This document shows positions 35,403 to 43,773 of a DNA stretch of 64,000 nt, one piece after another. The position numbers were made by a program, and so were the translations under genes. Each line of letters opens with the position of its first letter. Positions within the stretch are counted from its first letter, which is position 1. The notes under the pieces were generated by a model. It saw only the letters and a program-made list of their open reading frames with translations. It made no database searches and was not told where the DNA came from. Origin of the DNA: Paraherbaspirillum soli (GTDB taxonomy: Bacteria > Pseudomonadota > Gammaproteobacteria > Burkholderiales > Burkholderiaceae_D). The stretch lies in contig NZ_JBHSMT010000014.1 of the NCBI RefSeq assembly GCF_042654985.1, forward strand, positions 124,001 through 188,000. The letters run 5' to 3'.

Positions 35403-36167
35403 TTACGTTGAGCCGCAGTTTTCCGTGCCGGCCGCCAGTGCTTTCAACATTGCCGGATCAAGCAGTTGCACCTCCCGCTTATCGACCTTAAGCCAGCCTT
35501 GTTTCTTGAAGCGCGACAGCAACCGGCTGATGCTCTCGATGGTCAGCCCCAGGTAATTGCCGATATCTTCGCGCGACATCCGCAACTGGAAGCTGGTGGG
35601 AGAATAGCCGCGCGCTGCATAACGCGCAGACAAATTGACCAGAAAGACCGCAAAACGCTGCTCTGCACGCATGTTTCCGAGCAAGAGCATCACATTCTGC
35701 TCGCGCGTGATTTCCTGGCTCATGATGCGGTGGAAATGATGCAGCAGCGCCGGGATGTGGCTGAACAATTCTTCCAATCGCTGAAAAGGGATTTCGCATA
35801 CCTCGCTATCTTCCAGCGCCATGGCTTCGCAATGATGGCGATCAGCGCTGATGGCATCCATTCCCAGCAACTCGCCAGCCATCTGGAAACCGGTGATCTG
35901 CTGCTCCCCGTTTTGATCGAGCTGATAGGTCTTGAAGTGTCCAAAGCGAATGGCATACAGATTCCTGAAAGGATCTTCCATCCGGTACAGGTTTTCGTCG
36001 CGCAATACGCGCCGCCGGCGTCCGATAATCTGGTCAAGCCGATTGATGTCCGCATCGTCCAGGCCCATCGGAAGACACAGCTGATGCATGCTGCACCCGG
36101 TACAGCTTGCTTTCAGGGCGCTGACGTTGACAACTGACGACGGGATATAGGGAAGCGGTTGATTCAT
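35403..36167 (-). CDS. fnr: FNR/ANR-type oxygen-sensing transcription regulator
   Basis: A 254-residue Crp/Fnr-family activator. The 4Fe-4S ligands are Cys22, Cys25 and Cys31 (SCTGCSMHQLC) plus Cys113 (HHCEAM). A cyclic-nucleotide-binding-like domain follows, with AGELLGMDAIS, and then the HTH with MSREDIGNYLGLTIESISRL. The recognition helix has the E-SR residues (ESISR) that read TTGAT half-sites. This agrees with the sites found at 23155, 24048, 29843 and 36310. The cluster loses DNA-binding activity when exposed to O2, so it should activate the block under microaerobic conditions. Confidence 0.95.
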   Translation of the reverse strand: MNQPLPYIPSSVVNVSALKASCTGCSMHQLCLPMGLDDADINRLDQIIGRRRRVLRDENLYRMEDPFRNLYAIRFGHFKTYQLDQNGEQQITGFQMAGELLGMDAISADRHHCEAMALEDSEVCEIPFQRLEELFSHIPALLHHFHRIMSQEITREQNVMLLLGNMRAEQRFAVFLVNLSARYAARGYSPTSFQLRMSREDIGNYLGLTIESISRLLSRFKKQGWLKVDKREVQLLDPAMLKALAAGTENCGST

Positions 36168-36309
36168 ATCATTATTAATTTCTTGTTTTTAGGATGGCAT
36201 TGAGGAAATCGGCTTAATTTACATTAAAAATCAGGGGCGTACAAAACAGAAACGGCACTTTTTTCATCCAGGCAGAGCCTGTGTTTATATTAAAAAATCC
36301 GGCAACTCT

Positions 36310-36323
36310 TTGATCGAGGTCAA
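36310..36323. promoter_or_regulatory. FNR-like site upstream of the fatty acid desaturase
   Basis: TTGATCGAGGTCAA, with the same single deviation (GTCAA) as the site before hemN, centred about 73 bases before the desaturase start. A weaker symmetrical sequence, TTAATTTACATTAA, lies at 36214-36227 between fnr and this gene. Confidence 0.55.
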
Positions 36324-36389
36324 GATATCCCATCTTGCCTTGCCCTAACATCGGACGATGTTTTGTTTCCGTCAAAGGTTTGCCTGATC

Positions 36390-37475
36390 ATGTCCTTACA
36401 TCTGCCCGACCCGGTGCCGCCATCGGCGCCAATGCCGCATCGCAAAGTGATTCGCTCCTGGTTGTTACCGGTTACGCAACGCAGCACCAGTCGTGCCCTG
36501 GCGCTGGTGGCGCTTGACCTGATCCTGTTCGGACTGGCGATATCGGCCACCGTCTGCTTGCAGAACATTGCTGCGAAATTATTGTCCGGCCTGATCGCAG
36601 GGTTCATCATCGGCCGGTTGTTTATTCTCGGTCACGATGCCTGCCATCAGAATTTCACGCCGCATCGGCGTCTCAACCGCTGGCTCGGCCGTCTGGTTTT
36701 TCTGCCGTCGCTGACGCCATACAGCCTCTGGGATGTCGGCCATAACGTCGTGCATCACGGCTATACCAACCTGAAGGGCGTCGATTTCGTCTGGCAGCCT
36801 TACTCCCTGGACGAGTTCCGGGCGCTACCGCGCTGGCGCCAGCGTCTGGAACGCGTTTATCGCAGCGGCTGCGGTTCCTGGCTGTATTACCTGATCGAAA
36901 TGTGGTGGCTGCGCATGTACTTTCCTAGCCGTCGCCGGATGCCAAGCAGGCGACCGGTATTTTTCTGGGACGGCGTGCTGGTAACGGTGGCCGCCATCAG
37001 CTGGAGCGGCGCGTTGAGTGCGGCTGCGATCGTCACGGAGCAATCGGCCTGGCTCACCTTGCTGGCCGGTTTCGTCATGCCGTTGCTGTTCTGGAATGCA
37101 ATGATCGGCTTCGTCGTCTATGTCCATCACACGCATATCGATGTCGCCTGGCACGATGAAAAAACCGCCTGGGCCGCAGCGCAGCCATTCGTCTCGACCA
37201 CCGTCCATCTGAGCTTTCGTTATGGTATCGGCTCATTGTTGCATCACATCATGGAGCACACCGCGCACCACGTCGACATGAGTATTCCGCTATATCGATT
37301 GCGGCAGGCCCAGCAGATACTCGAAGCCATGCTGCCGCAACGTATCGTAATCCAGCGCTTTTCATGGCGCTGGTACTTCGATACCGCCCGGCGTTGCAAG
37401 TTGTATGATTTCCAGCGGCATTGCTGGACCGATTTCAACGGCAGGCCGAGCAGCGAGCCGGCGATGGCGACTTGA
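36390..37475 (+). CDS. Membrane fatty acid desaturase family protein
   Basis: A 361-residue integral-membrane di-iron protein. The three histidine clusters of the family are present: HDACHQNF (about residue 85), HNVVHHGYTN (about 115), and HHIMEHTAHHVDM (about 290). HHTHIDVAWHDE lies between the second and third. Four or more hydrophobic helices are seen. It should introduce a double bond in acyl lipids using O2 and ferredoxin-type electrons. ATG 36390 is the likely start. The FNR-like site upstream suggests raised expression as O2 becomes scarce, which could compensate for a limiting co-substrate. Confidence 0.85.
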   Translation: MSLHLPDPVPPSAPMPHRKVIRSWLLPVTQRSTSRALALVALDLILFGLAISATVCLQNIAAKLLSGLIAGFIIGRLFILGHDACHQNFTPHRRLNRWLGRLVFLPSLTPYSLWDVGHNVVHHGYTNLKGVDFVWQPYSLDEFRALPRWRQRLERVYRSGCGSWLYYLIEMWWLRMYFPSRRRMPSRRPVFFWDGVLVTVAAISWSGALSAAAIVTEQSAWLTLLAGFVMPLLFWNAMIGFVVYVHHTHIDVAWHDEKTAWAAAQPFVSTTVHLSFRYGIGSLLHHIMEHTAHHVDMSIPLYRLRQAQQILEAMLPQRIVIQRFSWRWYFDTARRCKLYDFQRHCWTDFNGRPSSEPAMAT

Positions 37476-37511
37476 TATGCCGCGCCATGCGCTAAGCCTG
37501 ACACGCAGTGA

Positions 37512-37532
37512 ACGCTATGACAAACATAGCGT
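37512..37532 (+). terminator. Hairpin after the desaturase gene
   Basis: ACGCTATG (37512-37519) pairs with CATAGCGT (37525-37532) around ACAAA. No T-run follows, so termination is possible but not certain. Confidence 0.35.
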
Positions 37533-37811
37533 CTTGAAGTGAAGGGCGCGCGTCGTAGGAGGTGCAAATCTGATCGCATTAATTGTTGGCTATGCGATGC
37601 GTCGAGAGCAAAGAATCACAAAACTGGAAACACTCGTTCGATTTTTTGGTTAAACTTTAATTGCCGTGCATCAACATGCTAAAATAATATCACCCTCCCG
37701 TACCTTGAGCTTTGCAAACAAGCGCCGGAGGCATGCAGGCGATATCGCAGCAAACCTGAATCGCCTTTCAATCCGTCATCCAAACCGAGAGAGTCCAGCT
37801 TGAACCTATCC
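37533..37811 (+). promoter_or_regulatory. AT-rich region with a possible sigma-70 promoter
   Basis: Part of a ~335-base gap without a gene. A TTGCCG at 37661 and TAATAT at 37685, 18 bases apart, could be -35 and -10 elements for the secreted protein that follows. No operator was recognised. Confidence 0.3.
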
Positions 37812-39017
37812 ATGAAACGCTTGCGGCGACTAGGAGCCGCAGGCATGCTCGCGGCCTTGCCGCTGCTGCCCGCATACGCGGCCGATTTCACTACCGTGAT
37901 GAACAATAATCTTTCCACCACCGGCGAAGGGCAGATCAATTCTTCGTATGGAAAGCAGATCAAGAACCTGATGATCTATCAGGCCGGAGGCTGGGCTGGT
38001 TTTCCCGAGGTGGCGATGGCCGCTCGCGGACAGGGTTACGACCCCACTTGGCCGCAAGTAGGCGGGGTTAACAACTATCTGCTGCGCAATCCGGAAATTT
38101 TGCTGCGCCAGATGGGACAGATTAAATCCTTGAACGCCAATACCGCGATCGCCGTATTGATCATGCCTCCTGAGGAAGCGGATTTCCCCAGTAAGCCATT
38201 GAATCTCAAGAAAAAATTTGGCGCTTGTCTGAACGGTAGCTGGGCAGGGCAGGACAACTGCTCCGGTGGCGACGGATGGAAGAGGTCTGATGAAATGTTC
38301 GCCCAGGTGAGATGGGCTGCCTGGATGAAGGGGATTGAGGTCGCGCCGTTTTTCTCCATCAACAATTACGATCACGAGAACGAGCTCGGTCGCGGGCAAT
38401 ACGTACTGCCAAAACTTCAGCGCCTGGTCACATGGGTACGCTCCATGACCGATGCCACCAGCCTGAAAACCGTGGACGGCAAAATCGTCATCATGACTGA
38501 AGGGCTGCCCGGCAACACTGGGCTATCCGACCAACAACGCCAGGATCTCTTGAGCTGGATGGGGCAGCAGCTGGATATTCTCTGGCTAGACAATCTGGCG
38601 GTTCCGTTTAACAATCCCCAGTCCTTGATGCAATACCCGAACATCTACGTCAGTGGACAAATTGCCCCTCCCCTGGATGTGCCTAACCCCTTGACCAGCG
38701 ATTACGCCACCGACGGCACATGGTGCCCCACGCCGGACGCGCAAACGTCGCTGAAATCCATGTTCGGCCCCCGTTATCGCTGGAGCTTTACCGACCGCTT
38801 TGGCAAAACCAAGGCTGACATGTATAGCTACAACCATAAAGTATGCGAGTCCCTCCGTATGCGCTGGCTGAACATCTCTCCCTATGACTCCACCATGTAT
38901 CCCGTCATCATCTCGCAATGGAATGAGTATGGAGAATTCCTGTACTTCGAGCCCAGTCAATTCGATGGAAATGCGGAGTTCAACTATCTAAGCTGGCGCC
39001 TTTCCCAGCAGCAGTAG
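37812..39017 (+). CDS. Secreted protein with a GH99/WbsX-like C-terminal signature
   Basis: A 401-residue exported protein: basic start MKRLRRLG, hydrophobic core, and AYA cleavage before ADFTTVMN. The segment PVIISQWNEYGEFLYFEPSQ near the C-terminus resembles the WNEWxE...EP motif of GH99-like glycan-processing proteins. VAPFFSINNYDHENELGRGQ in the middle also fits a TIM-barrel carbohydrate enzyme. This is a faint family resemblance, not a firm assignment. Cys residues occur in pairs (CLNGSWAGQDNC), compatible with periplasmic disulfides. It stands alone; an in-frame TTG at 37800 is an alternative start. Confidence 0.6.
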   Translation: MKRLRRLGAAGMLAALPLLPAYAADFTTVMNNNLSTTGEGQINSSYGKQIKNLMIYQAGGWAGFPEVAMAARGQGYDPTWPQVGGVNNYLLRNPEILLRQMGQIKSLNANTAIAVLIMPPEEADFPSKPLNLKKKFGACLNGSWAGQDNCSGGDGWKRSDEMFAQVRWAAWMKGIEVAPFFSINNYDHENELGRGQYVLPKLQRLVTWVRSMTDATSLKTVDGKIVIMTEGLPGNTGLSDQQRQDLLSWMGQQLDILWLDNLAVPFNNPQSLMQYPNIYVSGQIAPPLDVPNPLTSDYATDGTWCPTPDAQTSLKSMFGPRYRWSFTDRFGKTKADMYSYNHKVCESLRMRWLNISPYDSTMYPVIISQWNEYGEFLYFEPSQFDGNAEFNYLSWRLSQQQ

Positions 39018-39785
39018 CAGCACTGCCTCGCCGTCCCGCAGAGTTTGGGCGCGGTACGGCGAGGCGTAGGCCGTGTGAGGCGGCATGATCACAAGCCCCG
39101 TTGAGGGCCATATGCTTCGCAACTGGAAATATCCGCTGAATATCCGCTGTGATTGTGGCTAACCGCAGCTCGCACAAGATCCACAGACTGCCACACGGTC
39201 CAGGCAGCGTATCGGTGATCGATTTCGCAATGGAGAAGGTCATCGCCACTTGGCCGATCTGCTGCCGACTTTCCTTCTGGCGTACCATCTGCGGGCGCGA
39301 CTGCGGTACCTTGAACAGAATTCGCAGGTGCAGGGTTCGATACTGAGAGATTCCTTTTTAAATTCAAATATTGATCCAGGTATTTCGTCACAAAGCCTAC
39401 ACCGGGATCGTCCTGCAAGTTCAGCGCAGTGTTCGCACCTTCAAAGCCTTTTGCTAAGCTGCACAAGTCATTGTCCCGAACAGGCGGGCGAGCCGCGGAC
39501 ATTTGCGCAGTGCCTGCCGACGACAACGAAAGCAGGCCGTATTTCTCCCTTTTTGTTTCTACATAGAAACAACAATTTCGGGTCGGAGAATTGCTTGCAC
39601 TCCGCAAAACCAACGGATAGCATTGCGTGCATATACATATTACTTAAATGAATTAGCCGATCAATTGATCGCATTATCTTGCGTTCAAGAGCAATGGCGT
39701 CTGTCGCCAAGCGCGGCAGGAAGCCTGGTCCCTTTGATGGCTATGCGGGTTTTGATCTGCAGATGTTTCGTCGGTATTTGATTTG
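39018..39785. other. Gene-poor, relatively AT-rich stretch before the natural-product locus
   Basis: About 770 bases. Frames open for 60-175 codons exist on both strands (for example minus 39089-39613), but none has a recognisable domain, a good ribosome site or the codon pattern of the neighbours. The base composition is visibly more balanced than the GC-rich genes on either side. It may be a decayed remnant or an insertion boundary; I cannot identify a parent gene. Confidence 0.45.
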
Positions 39786-40745
39786 ATGGCACGCGCTAAT
39801 GAAAGCCTGCCATCTCAAAAATATCATTCCGGTACGGTGAACAAGCTAGACGGAGGACGTTTGAAATCATTGCTGCCTGCGACGCTGAGCGTTGCCCTGA
39901 TCAGTTCGATCGGTTTTTTTGTAATACTTTTCGTCCTTGAACGTATTTATCCGCGGATCCGGTTTTCAGGCAATCGAGGAAAGCGCCTGATCCATAATTT
40001 CGGTCTCGGCTTTACCTATAAGCTGCTGTTTGCGCCAATGGTGATCGGGCCGTTATTGTTATTCATTGCGCATGACATGCCGTACAAGTGGCATCGGCCA
40101 GAATGGTATGCGGGCTGGTTCGTTATTGCGCTGGACTTCATTCTTCTGGATCTGACACACTTCTTCCAGCATATTCTGGCGCATCGCATACCCTTGCTCT
40201 GGCGTTTCCATGCCGTGCACCACATTGACGAGCACCTCGACGTCACCACAGGAATACGGAGTCACTTCGCCGAGAAGTTTCTGGCCCTGGCCACCAAGCT
40301 CCCCGCGCTGTACCTGCTGGCAGTGCCGCCTGAAACCCTGGCCGTGTATGAAGTCGTGGTGTTCTGCTTCGGGGTATTTCATCACAGTAATATCGCCCTG
40401 CCGGAGCGCCTGGAACTGTGGCTTGGCAAGGTATTTGTCACGCCTCTCTATCACATCATTCACCACGGCCGGACGCCGGACTTCACGGACTCCAATTACG
40501 GTGCGATCCTGAGCATCTGGGACGCTCTGATCGGCACGCGCTGTGCCGTTACCCGGAAGCCGCCGGGTTTTTCGAACGGCCTGGACGACCATGGCGACTT
40601 TTCTCTGGTCGCGCTGCATGTTCTGCCATTTACGCCAGTCAGCGTTAAACAATGGAGCAACGATTGGCGGGGAAAATGGCAGCGTCGCGGCGGGACGAAG
40701 CCGTCCGGCATGGCCGCGCGCGCAAACGGGAGACCCCCCGGATAG
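39786..40745 (+). CDS. Sterol desaturase/fatty acid hydroxylase family protein
   Basis: An integral-membrane di-iron protein of about 319 residues. The histidine clusters are HFFQHILAH (about residue 120), RFHAVHHIDEHLD (about 140) and HIIHHGRTPDF (about 225), in the order of the fatty acid hydroxylase superfamily. Several hydrophobic helices lie in the first 110 residues. ATG 39786 has no Shine-Dalgarno, whereas an in-frame TTG at 39861 has GGAGG just before it, so the start is open. It precedes the pearlin operon by ~190 bases, same direction; participation in that pathway is possible but unproven. Confidence 0.78.
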   Translation: MARANESLPSQKYHSGTVNKLDGGRLKSLLPATLSVALISSIGFFVILFVLERIYPRIRFSGNRGKRLIHNFGLGFTYKLLFAPMVIGPLLLFIAHDMPYKWHRPEWYAGWFVIALDFILLDLTHFFQHILAHRIPLLWRFHAVHHIDEHLDVTTGIRSHFAEKFLALATKLPALYLLAVPPETLAVYEVVVFCFGVFHHSNIALPERLELWLGKVFVTPLYHIIHHGRTPDFTDSNYGAILSIWDALIGTRCAVTRKPPGFSNGLDDHGDFSLVALHVLPFTPVSVKQWSNDWRGKWQRRGGTKPSGMAARANGRPPG

Positions 40746-40938
40746 AGGCGAGGCTCCTCACGCCGCTATCGTAGCGGTCGATACCGACTTAACGCGTCGC
40801 GGTGATCGCTTTGCAGATCTGAATTCGCCGTCACGCAGTTTTCACGACCAATGCACGCTTTCCGCCTGAGCAGACCTGCTGGCCTGCTAGCCGGGGAAGT
40901 GCCGGCCACCGCTTTCCCATTACTATTTCGAGGTGAAC

Positions 40939-41676
40939 ATGGACGCTTCACAGAATCCTCTCTCGGTCGGCGACTCTATCGTCACGAGCAACGCGGCGTG
41001 GACATTTGCCGGCGACACCGCCAAGAATTTCGACGGACATGTGTCGAAGTCGGTGCCGTGCTATGCGGAAGGCCATGAGCTGATAGCGCAGATCAGCGAT
41101 TTCTTCGTTGGCGGACATTCGGTCTGCTACGAGCTGGGCTGCTCGACTGGAACGCTGACACGCGCGCTTGCCCGGCGCCATGGCGTCAACGTCAAGTGGA
41201 TTGGGCTCGACATCGAGCCTGACATGATCGAACAAGCGCGGGAGTCCACTGCGTCGGAGGCCCATCCGCTGCCGAACGTCAGCTTCATTACCGACGACAT
41301 CAATCTTCACCCTTACGAAAAGAGCGACTTCATCGTGGCGTATTACACGCTCCAGTTTGTGCGGCCGCGGCTGCGCCAGGAATTGCTGGCCAGGATCTAT
41401 GAGAGCCTGAATTGGGGCGGCGCCTTTCTGTTGTTCGAAAAGGTGCGCGCGCCGGACGCGCGTTTCCAGGATATAGCCGTCGGCCTGTACAACGAATACA
41501 AGCTCAAGCAAGGATACGACGCCGAGCAAATCCTGCAGAAAACACGCAGCCTGAAGGGCGTTCTCGAACCATTCTCCACCGATGGCAACATGGATTTGCT
41601 GAGGCGCGCGGGCTTCGTCGACATTGTGACGGTCTTCAAGCATATCTGTTTCGAAGGTTTTCTATGTATCAAATAA
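40939..41676 (+). CDS. tglE: CmoA-like carboxy-S-adenosylmethionine synthase (TglE-type)
   Basis: A 245-residue class I methyltransferase-fold protein that resembles E. coli CmoA along its length. It has the SAM motif YELGCSTGTLT, the strikingly CmoA-like YYTLQFVRPRLRQELLARIY followed by ESLNWGGAFLLFEK, and KTRSLKGVL. The last contains Arg203, which aligns with the CmoA arginine that, as I recall (Arg199), binds the carboxylate of carboxy-SAM. CmoA makes carboxy-SAM from SAM and prephenate. No tRNA-modifying cmoB is nearby; a dedicated methyltransferase follows with a 13-base overlap. The gene letter follows my memory of the P. syringae tgl cluster. Confidence 0.85.
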   Translation: MDASQNPLSVGDSIVTSNAAWTFAGDTAKNFDGHVSKSVPCYAEGHELIAQISDFFVGGHSVCYELGCSTGTLTRALARRHGVNVKWIGLDIEPDMIEQARESTASEAHPLPNVSFITDDINLHPYEKSDFIVAYYTLQFVRPRLRQELLARIYESLNWGGAFLLFEKVRAPDARFQDIAVGLYNEYKLKQGYDAEQILQKTRSLKGVLEPFSTDGNMDLLRRAGFVDIVTVFKHICFEGFLCIK

Positions 41677-42623
41677 CGCAGCATCTGGCGCCGGATTCAT
41701 TCCATCGCTATTTGCGTGCGGTTGGGATGGAGCGCGACTACACCGTCGTCGCGCATCCCTGTGATTTGTGCGGCGATAGCAGCTTCCGCTCCCTGGTGAC
41801 GGAGGTCGACATCGGTCGCGGGCAACGCTGGGAGCTGCCAGTCGTCATGTGCAACAGCTGCGGCTTCGTGATGCAGAATCCCCGCTTCGAGTCGCGCTTT
41901 TATGAGGACTATTACAGGAAATACTATCGTGTGAACCTGTTCGGCGCGACCGAGCCGGAACGCGCCTTTGTGCTGGATCAGATGCGGCGCGGCGATCTGC
42001 TGTATCGCGCGATAGAACAGTTCTTGCCGGACACCGGGGCGTTGCTCGATGTCGGTTGTTCCGCAGGCGGGATGATGGTGCCGTTTCACAAGCGCGGCTG
42101 GCAGACGCATGGCACGGATCCCGATTTCGGTTACGCCGATTACGGCCGTCGTCAGTTGAAGCTGGCGATCGACGTCGTGTCCGCCGAAGAGATGGTCTTG
42201 CCCGACGAGCAGTTTGATCTGATTGTCATTACCGGTTCGCTCGAACACGTGTACGACGTCAACCGTACGCTCGAGATCTGCCGCCGCGCCAGCCGGTCGA
42301 ACGGTCTTTTATTCATCGAAGGGCGCGCGCTTGAGAGCGGAGCGGCGAGCGGTGTCTTCAGTCATACCCACCGGCGCTACCTGACCTTGCACAGCATACG
42401 GCTTCTCATGCGCAAGCATGGCTGGACGCCGATGCTGGCGACGTCCGATCCCCTGTGCGGACCGACTCGCCCGGGTGGCGTCTACGTGCTGGGGCGCGTC
42501 GATGCGCCTCTGACACCGTCGGCGCTGCTGGCTGATGCGCGTCGCGGCGCACGCGACGAACAGGCCCGGGTCAGCGCGCTCGTTGCGCCTGAAGTCGTGT
42601 CTGCAAGCGGGGGGCAGCCGTGA
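41664..42623 (+). CDS. tglF: SAM- or carboxy-SAM-dependent methyltransferase (TglF-type)
   Basis: A 319-residue protein with an N-terminal zinc-type knuckle (CDLCGDSSF ... MCNSCGFVM, CX2C twice, residues ~33-77) and a class I methyltransferase domain: LLDVGCSAGGMM (about 131), FDLIVITGSLEHVYD (about 187), and a late LLFIEG strand. It overlaps both the CmoA-like gene and the protease gene. In the tgl pathway the matching enzyme transfers a carboxymethyl group from carboxy-SAM to the thiol of the modified peptide C-terminus. That role is assigned here by context, since the sequence alone says only methyltransferase. Confidence 0.8.
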   Translation: MYQITQHLAPDSFHRYLRAVGMERDYTVVAHPCDLCGDSSFRSLVTEVDIGRGQRWELPVVMCNSCGFVMQNPRFESRFYEDYYRKYYRVNLFGATEPERAFVLDQMRRGDLLYRAIEQFLPDTGALLDVGCSAGGMMVPFHKRGWQTHGTDPDFGYADYGRRQLKLAIDVVSAEEMVLPDEQFDLIVITGSLEHVYDVNRTLEICRRASRSNGLLFIEGRALESGAASGVFSHTHRRYLTLHSIRLLMRKHGWTPMLATSDPLCGPTRPGGVYVLGRVDAPLTPSALLADARRGARDEQARVSALVAPEVVSASGGQP

Positions 42624-43756
42624 CTCAGGACATGGCGCCAGGCATCGCATGCGGATGCAGCCGCATGCGCGACGACCTGGCTATCGAAGCAATCGACGAT
42701 GCGGCGCGCCAGGCCCGTTACCTTATCCATGATCCGTGTTCGGATGCATCGTTCGTCCTGGGTAAGCGCGAACTGACCGTCGCGAGAATGTTTGACGGCA
42801 CGCGCTCGATCGAACAGATCGTCACGCAACTGCGCGAGGATCACGCGATCCTGGCAGCGGTTGCAAAAATCCAGCAGTTTGAAGAGCGCATGCTCAAGCT
42901 CGGCATCCTGATCGACCCGGTGCGGCCGGCGCTTAACGCCCGTTCGCCCTCGGCGGGAATCACCTACGGCCCCTTCAAACGCTTTCTCATGCTGACGCTG
43001 CTGCGCTTCGATCCGCGCCAGCCCATCGAAGCCATCGCGCGCCACCTGCCATGGCTCATGTCGAAGAGCGGTGTCGCCGTATTCAGCGCCGTCATCCTCG
43101 GCGCACTGATGCTGCTGGTCCAGCGCTGGGGAGTTTTTACGCATGACCTGGCGACGGTATACACGAACGACCTCGGCTGGATTCCCCTGCATTACGCCGT
43201 GGTGGTCGGTTCGATCGTCGTGCACGAGTTCGGCCATGCAATCGCCTGCCGTGCGTACCGGGTGCGCGTGACGGAAATCGGCGTGGCCGTCTACGTCCTG
43301 ATCCTGACCGGCTGGGCATGGCCTGTGCAGCGCGACTGGAGCAAATTGCACAAAGGCGCCAGAGTCATGACCATTCTCGGCGGACCATTTGGCAGCCTGC
43401 TGTTCGCTGCCGTAGCGGTACTGGTCTGGTCGTTGGCCAAGCCGGGCAGCGCCCTGTGGTACCTGGCCGTGGTCGCCGCAGCAAGTCCGACGGTCGCGCT
43501 GATTCCAACGCTTTTGCCGATCTTTAATGGCGACACCTATCTCGCGCTGACGGAATTGCTGGACATGCCGCGCATCCGTCAGCGTGCTTTCCAGGCACTG
43601 TTCAGTGCAGTGCGCGGAAACCGTCCCGCTTTGACGCGGGGCGAAATGCTGACCTATGCGGCACTGATACTGAGCACGCTGGCCGGATGGGCGATCGCAT
43701 GGCTGGTTCTGATCCGCATGCTTATTTCCATTATTTCCACTATTTCCCATTATTGA
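42620..43756 (+). CDS. tglG: M50-type membrane protease with PqqD-like N-terminal domain (TglG-type)
   Basis: A 378-residue protein. Residues ~30-95 look like a PqqD/RRE-like peptide-binding wing (FVLGKRELTVARMFDGTRSI). Membrane helices follow, with the zinc site VHEFGHAIACRAY (HExxH, about residue 202) and a second site in LPIFNGDTYLALTELL (about 300) matching the NxDG region of site-2 proteases. In the related pathway a membrane protease releases the finished amino acid from the peptide scaffold and regenerates it. GTG 42620 overlaps the previous stop. The 3' end holds three near copies of TATTTCCA. Confidence 0.82.
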   Translation: MTQDMAPGIACGCSRMRDDLAIEAIDDAARQARYLIHDPCSDASFVLGKRELTVARMFDGTRSIEQIVTQLREDHAILAAVAKIQQFEERMLKLGILIDPVRPALNARSPSAGITYGPFKRFLMLTLLRFDPRQPIEAIARHLPWLMSKSGVAVFSAVILGALMLLVQRWGVFTHDLATVYTNDLGWIPLHYAVVVGSIVVHEFGHAIACRAYRVRVTEIGVAVYVLILTGWAWPVQRDWSKLHKGARVMTILGGPFGSLLFAAVAVLVWSLAKPGSALWYLAVVAAASPTVALIPTLLPIFNGDTYLALTELLDMPRIRQRAFQALFSAVRGNRPALTRGEMLTYAALILSTLAGWAIAWLVLIRMLISIISTISHY

Positions 43757-43773
43757 TTATTCCGGAGGATACG

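Noticed and set aside
39089..39613. Minus-strand open frame of ~174 codons as a gene
   Set aside because: No recognisable domain, no ribosome-binding site, Ser/Ala/Pro-rich translation, and different composition from true genes nearby.
40939..41676. Housekeeping tRNA-modifying cmoA or ubiG
   Set aside because: No cmoB is next to it, it overlaps a different methyltransferase and sits in a biosynthetic operon. The motif pattern is CmoA-like, not UbiG-like.
42482..43750. Long minus-strand frame opposite the M50 protease
   Set aside because: Gln/His/Arg-rich shadow of a high-GC coding region. The plus strand has catalytic motifs and operon overlaps.
43720..43750. Functional tandem repeat of TATTTCCA at the end of the protease gene
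   Set aside because: Only three imperfect units inside coding sequence. No consequence is visible beyond the C-terminal residues, though slippage there would alter the protein end.
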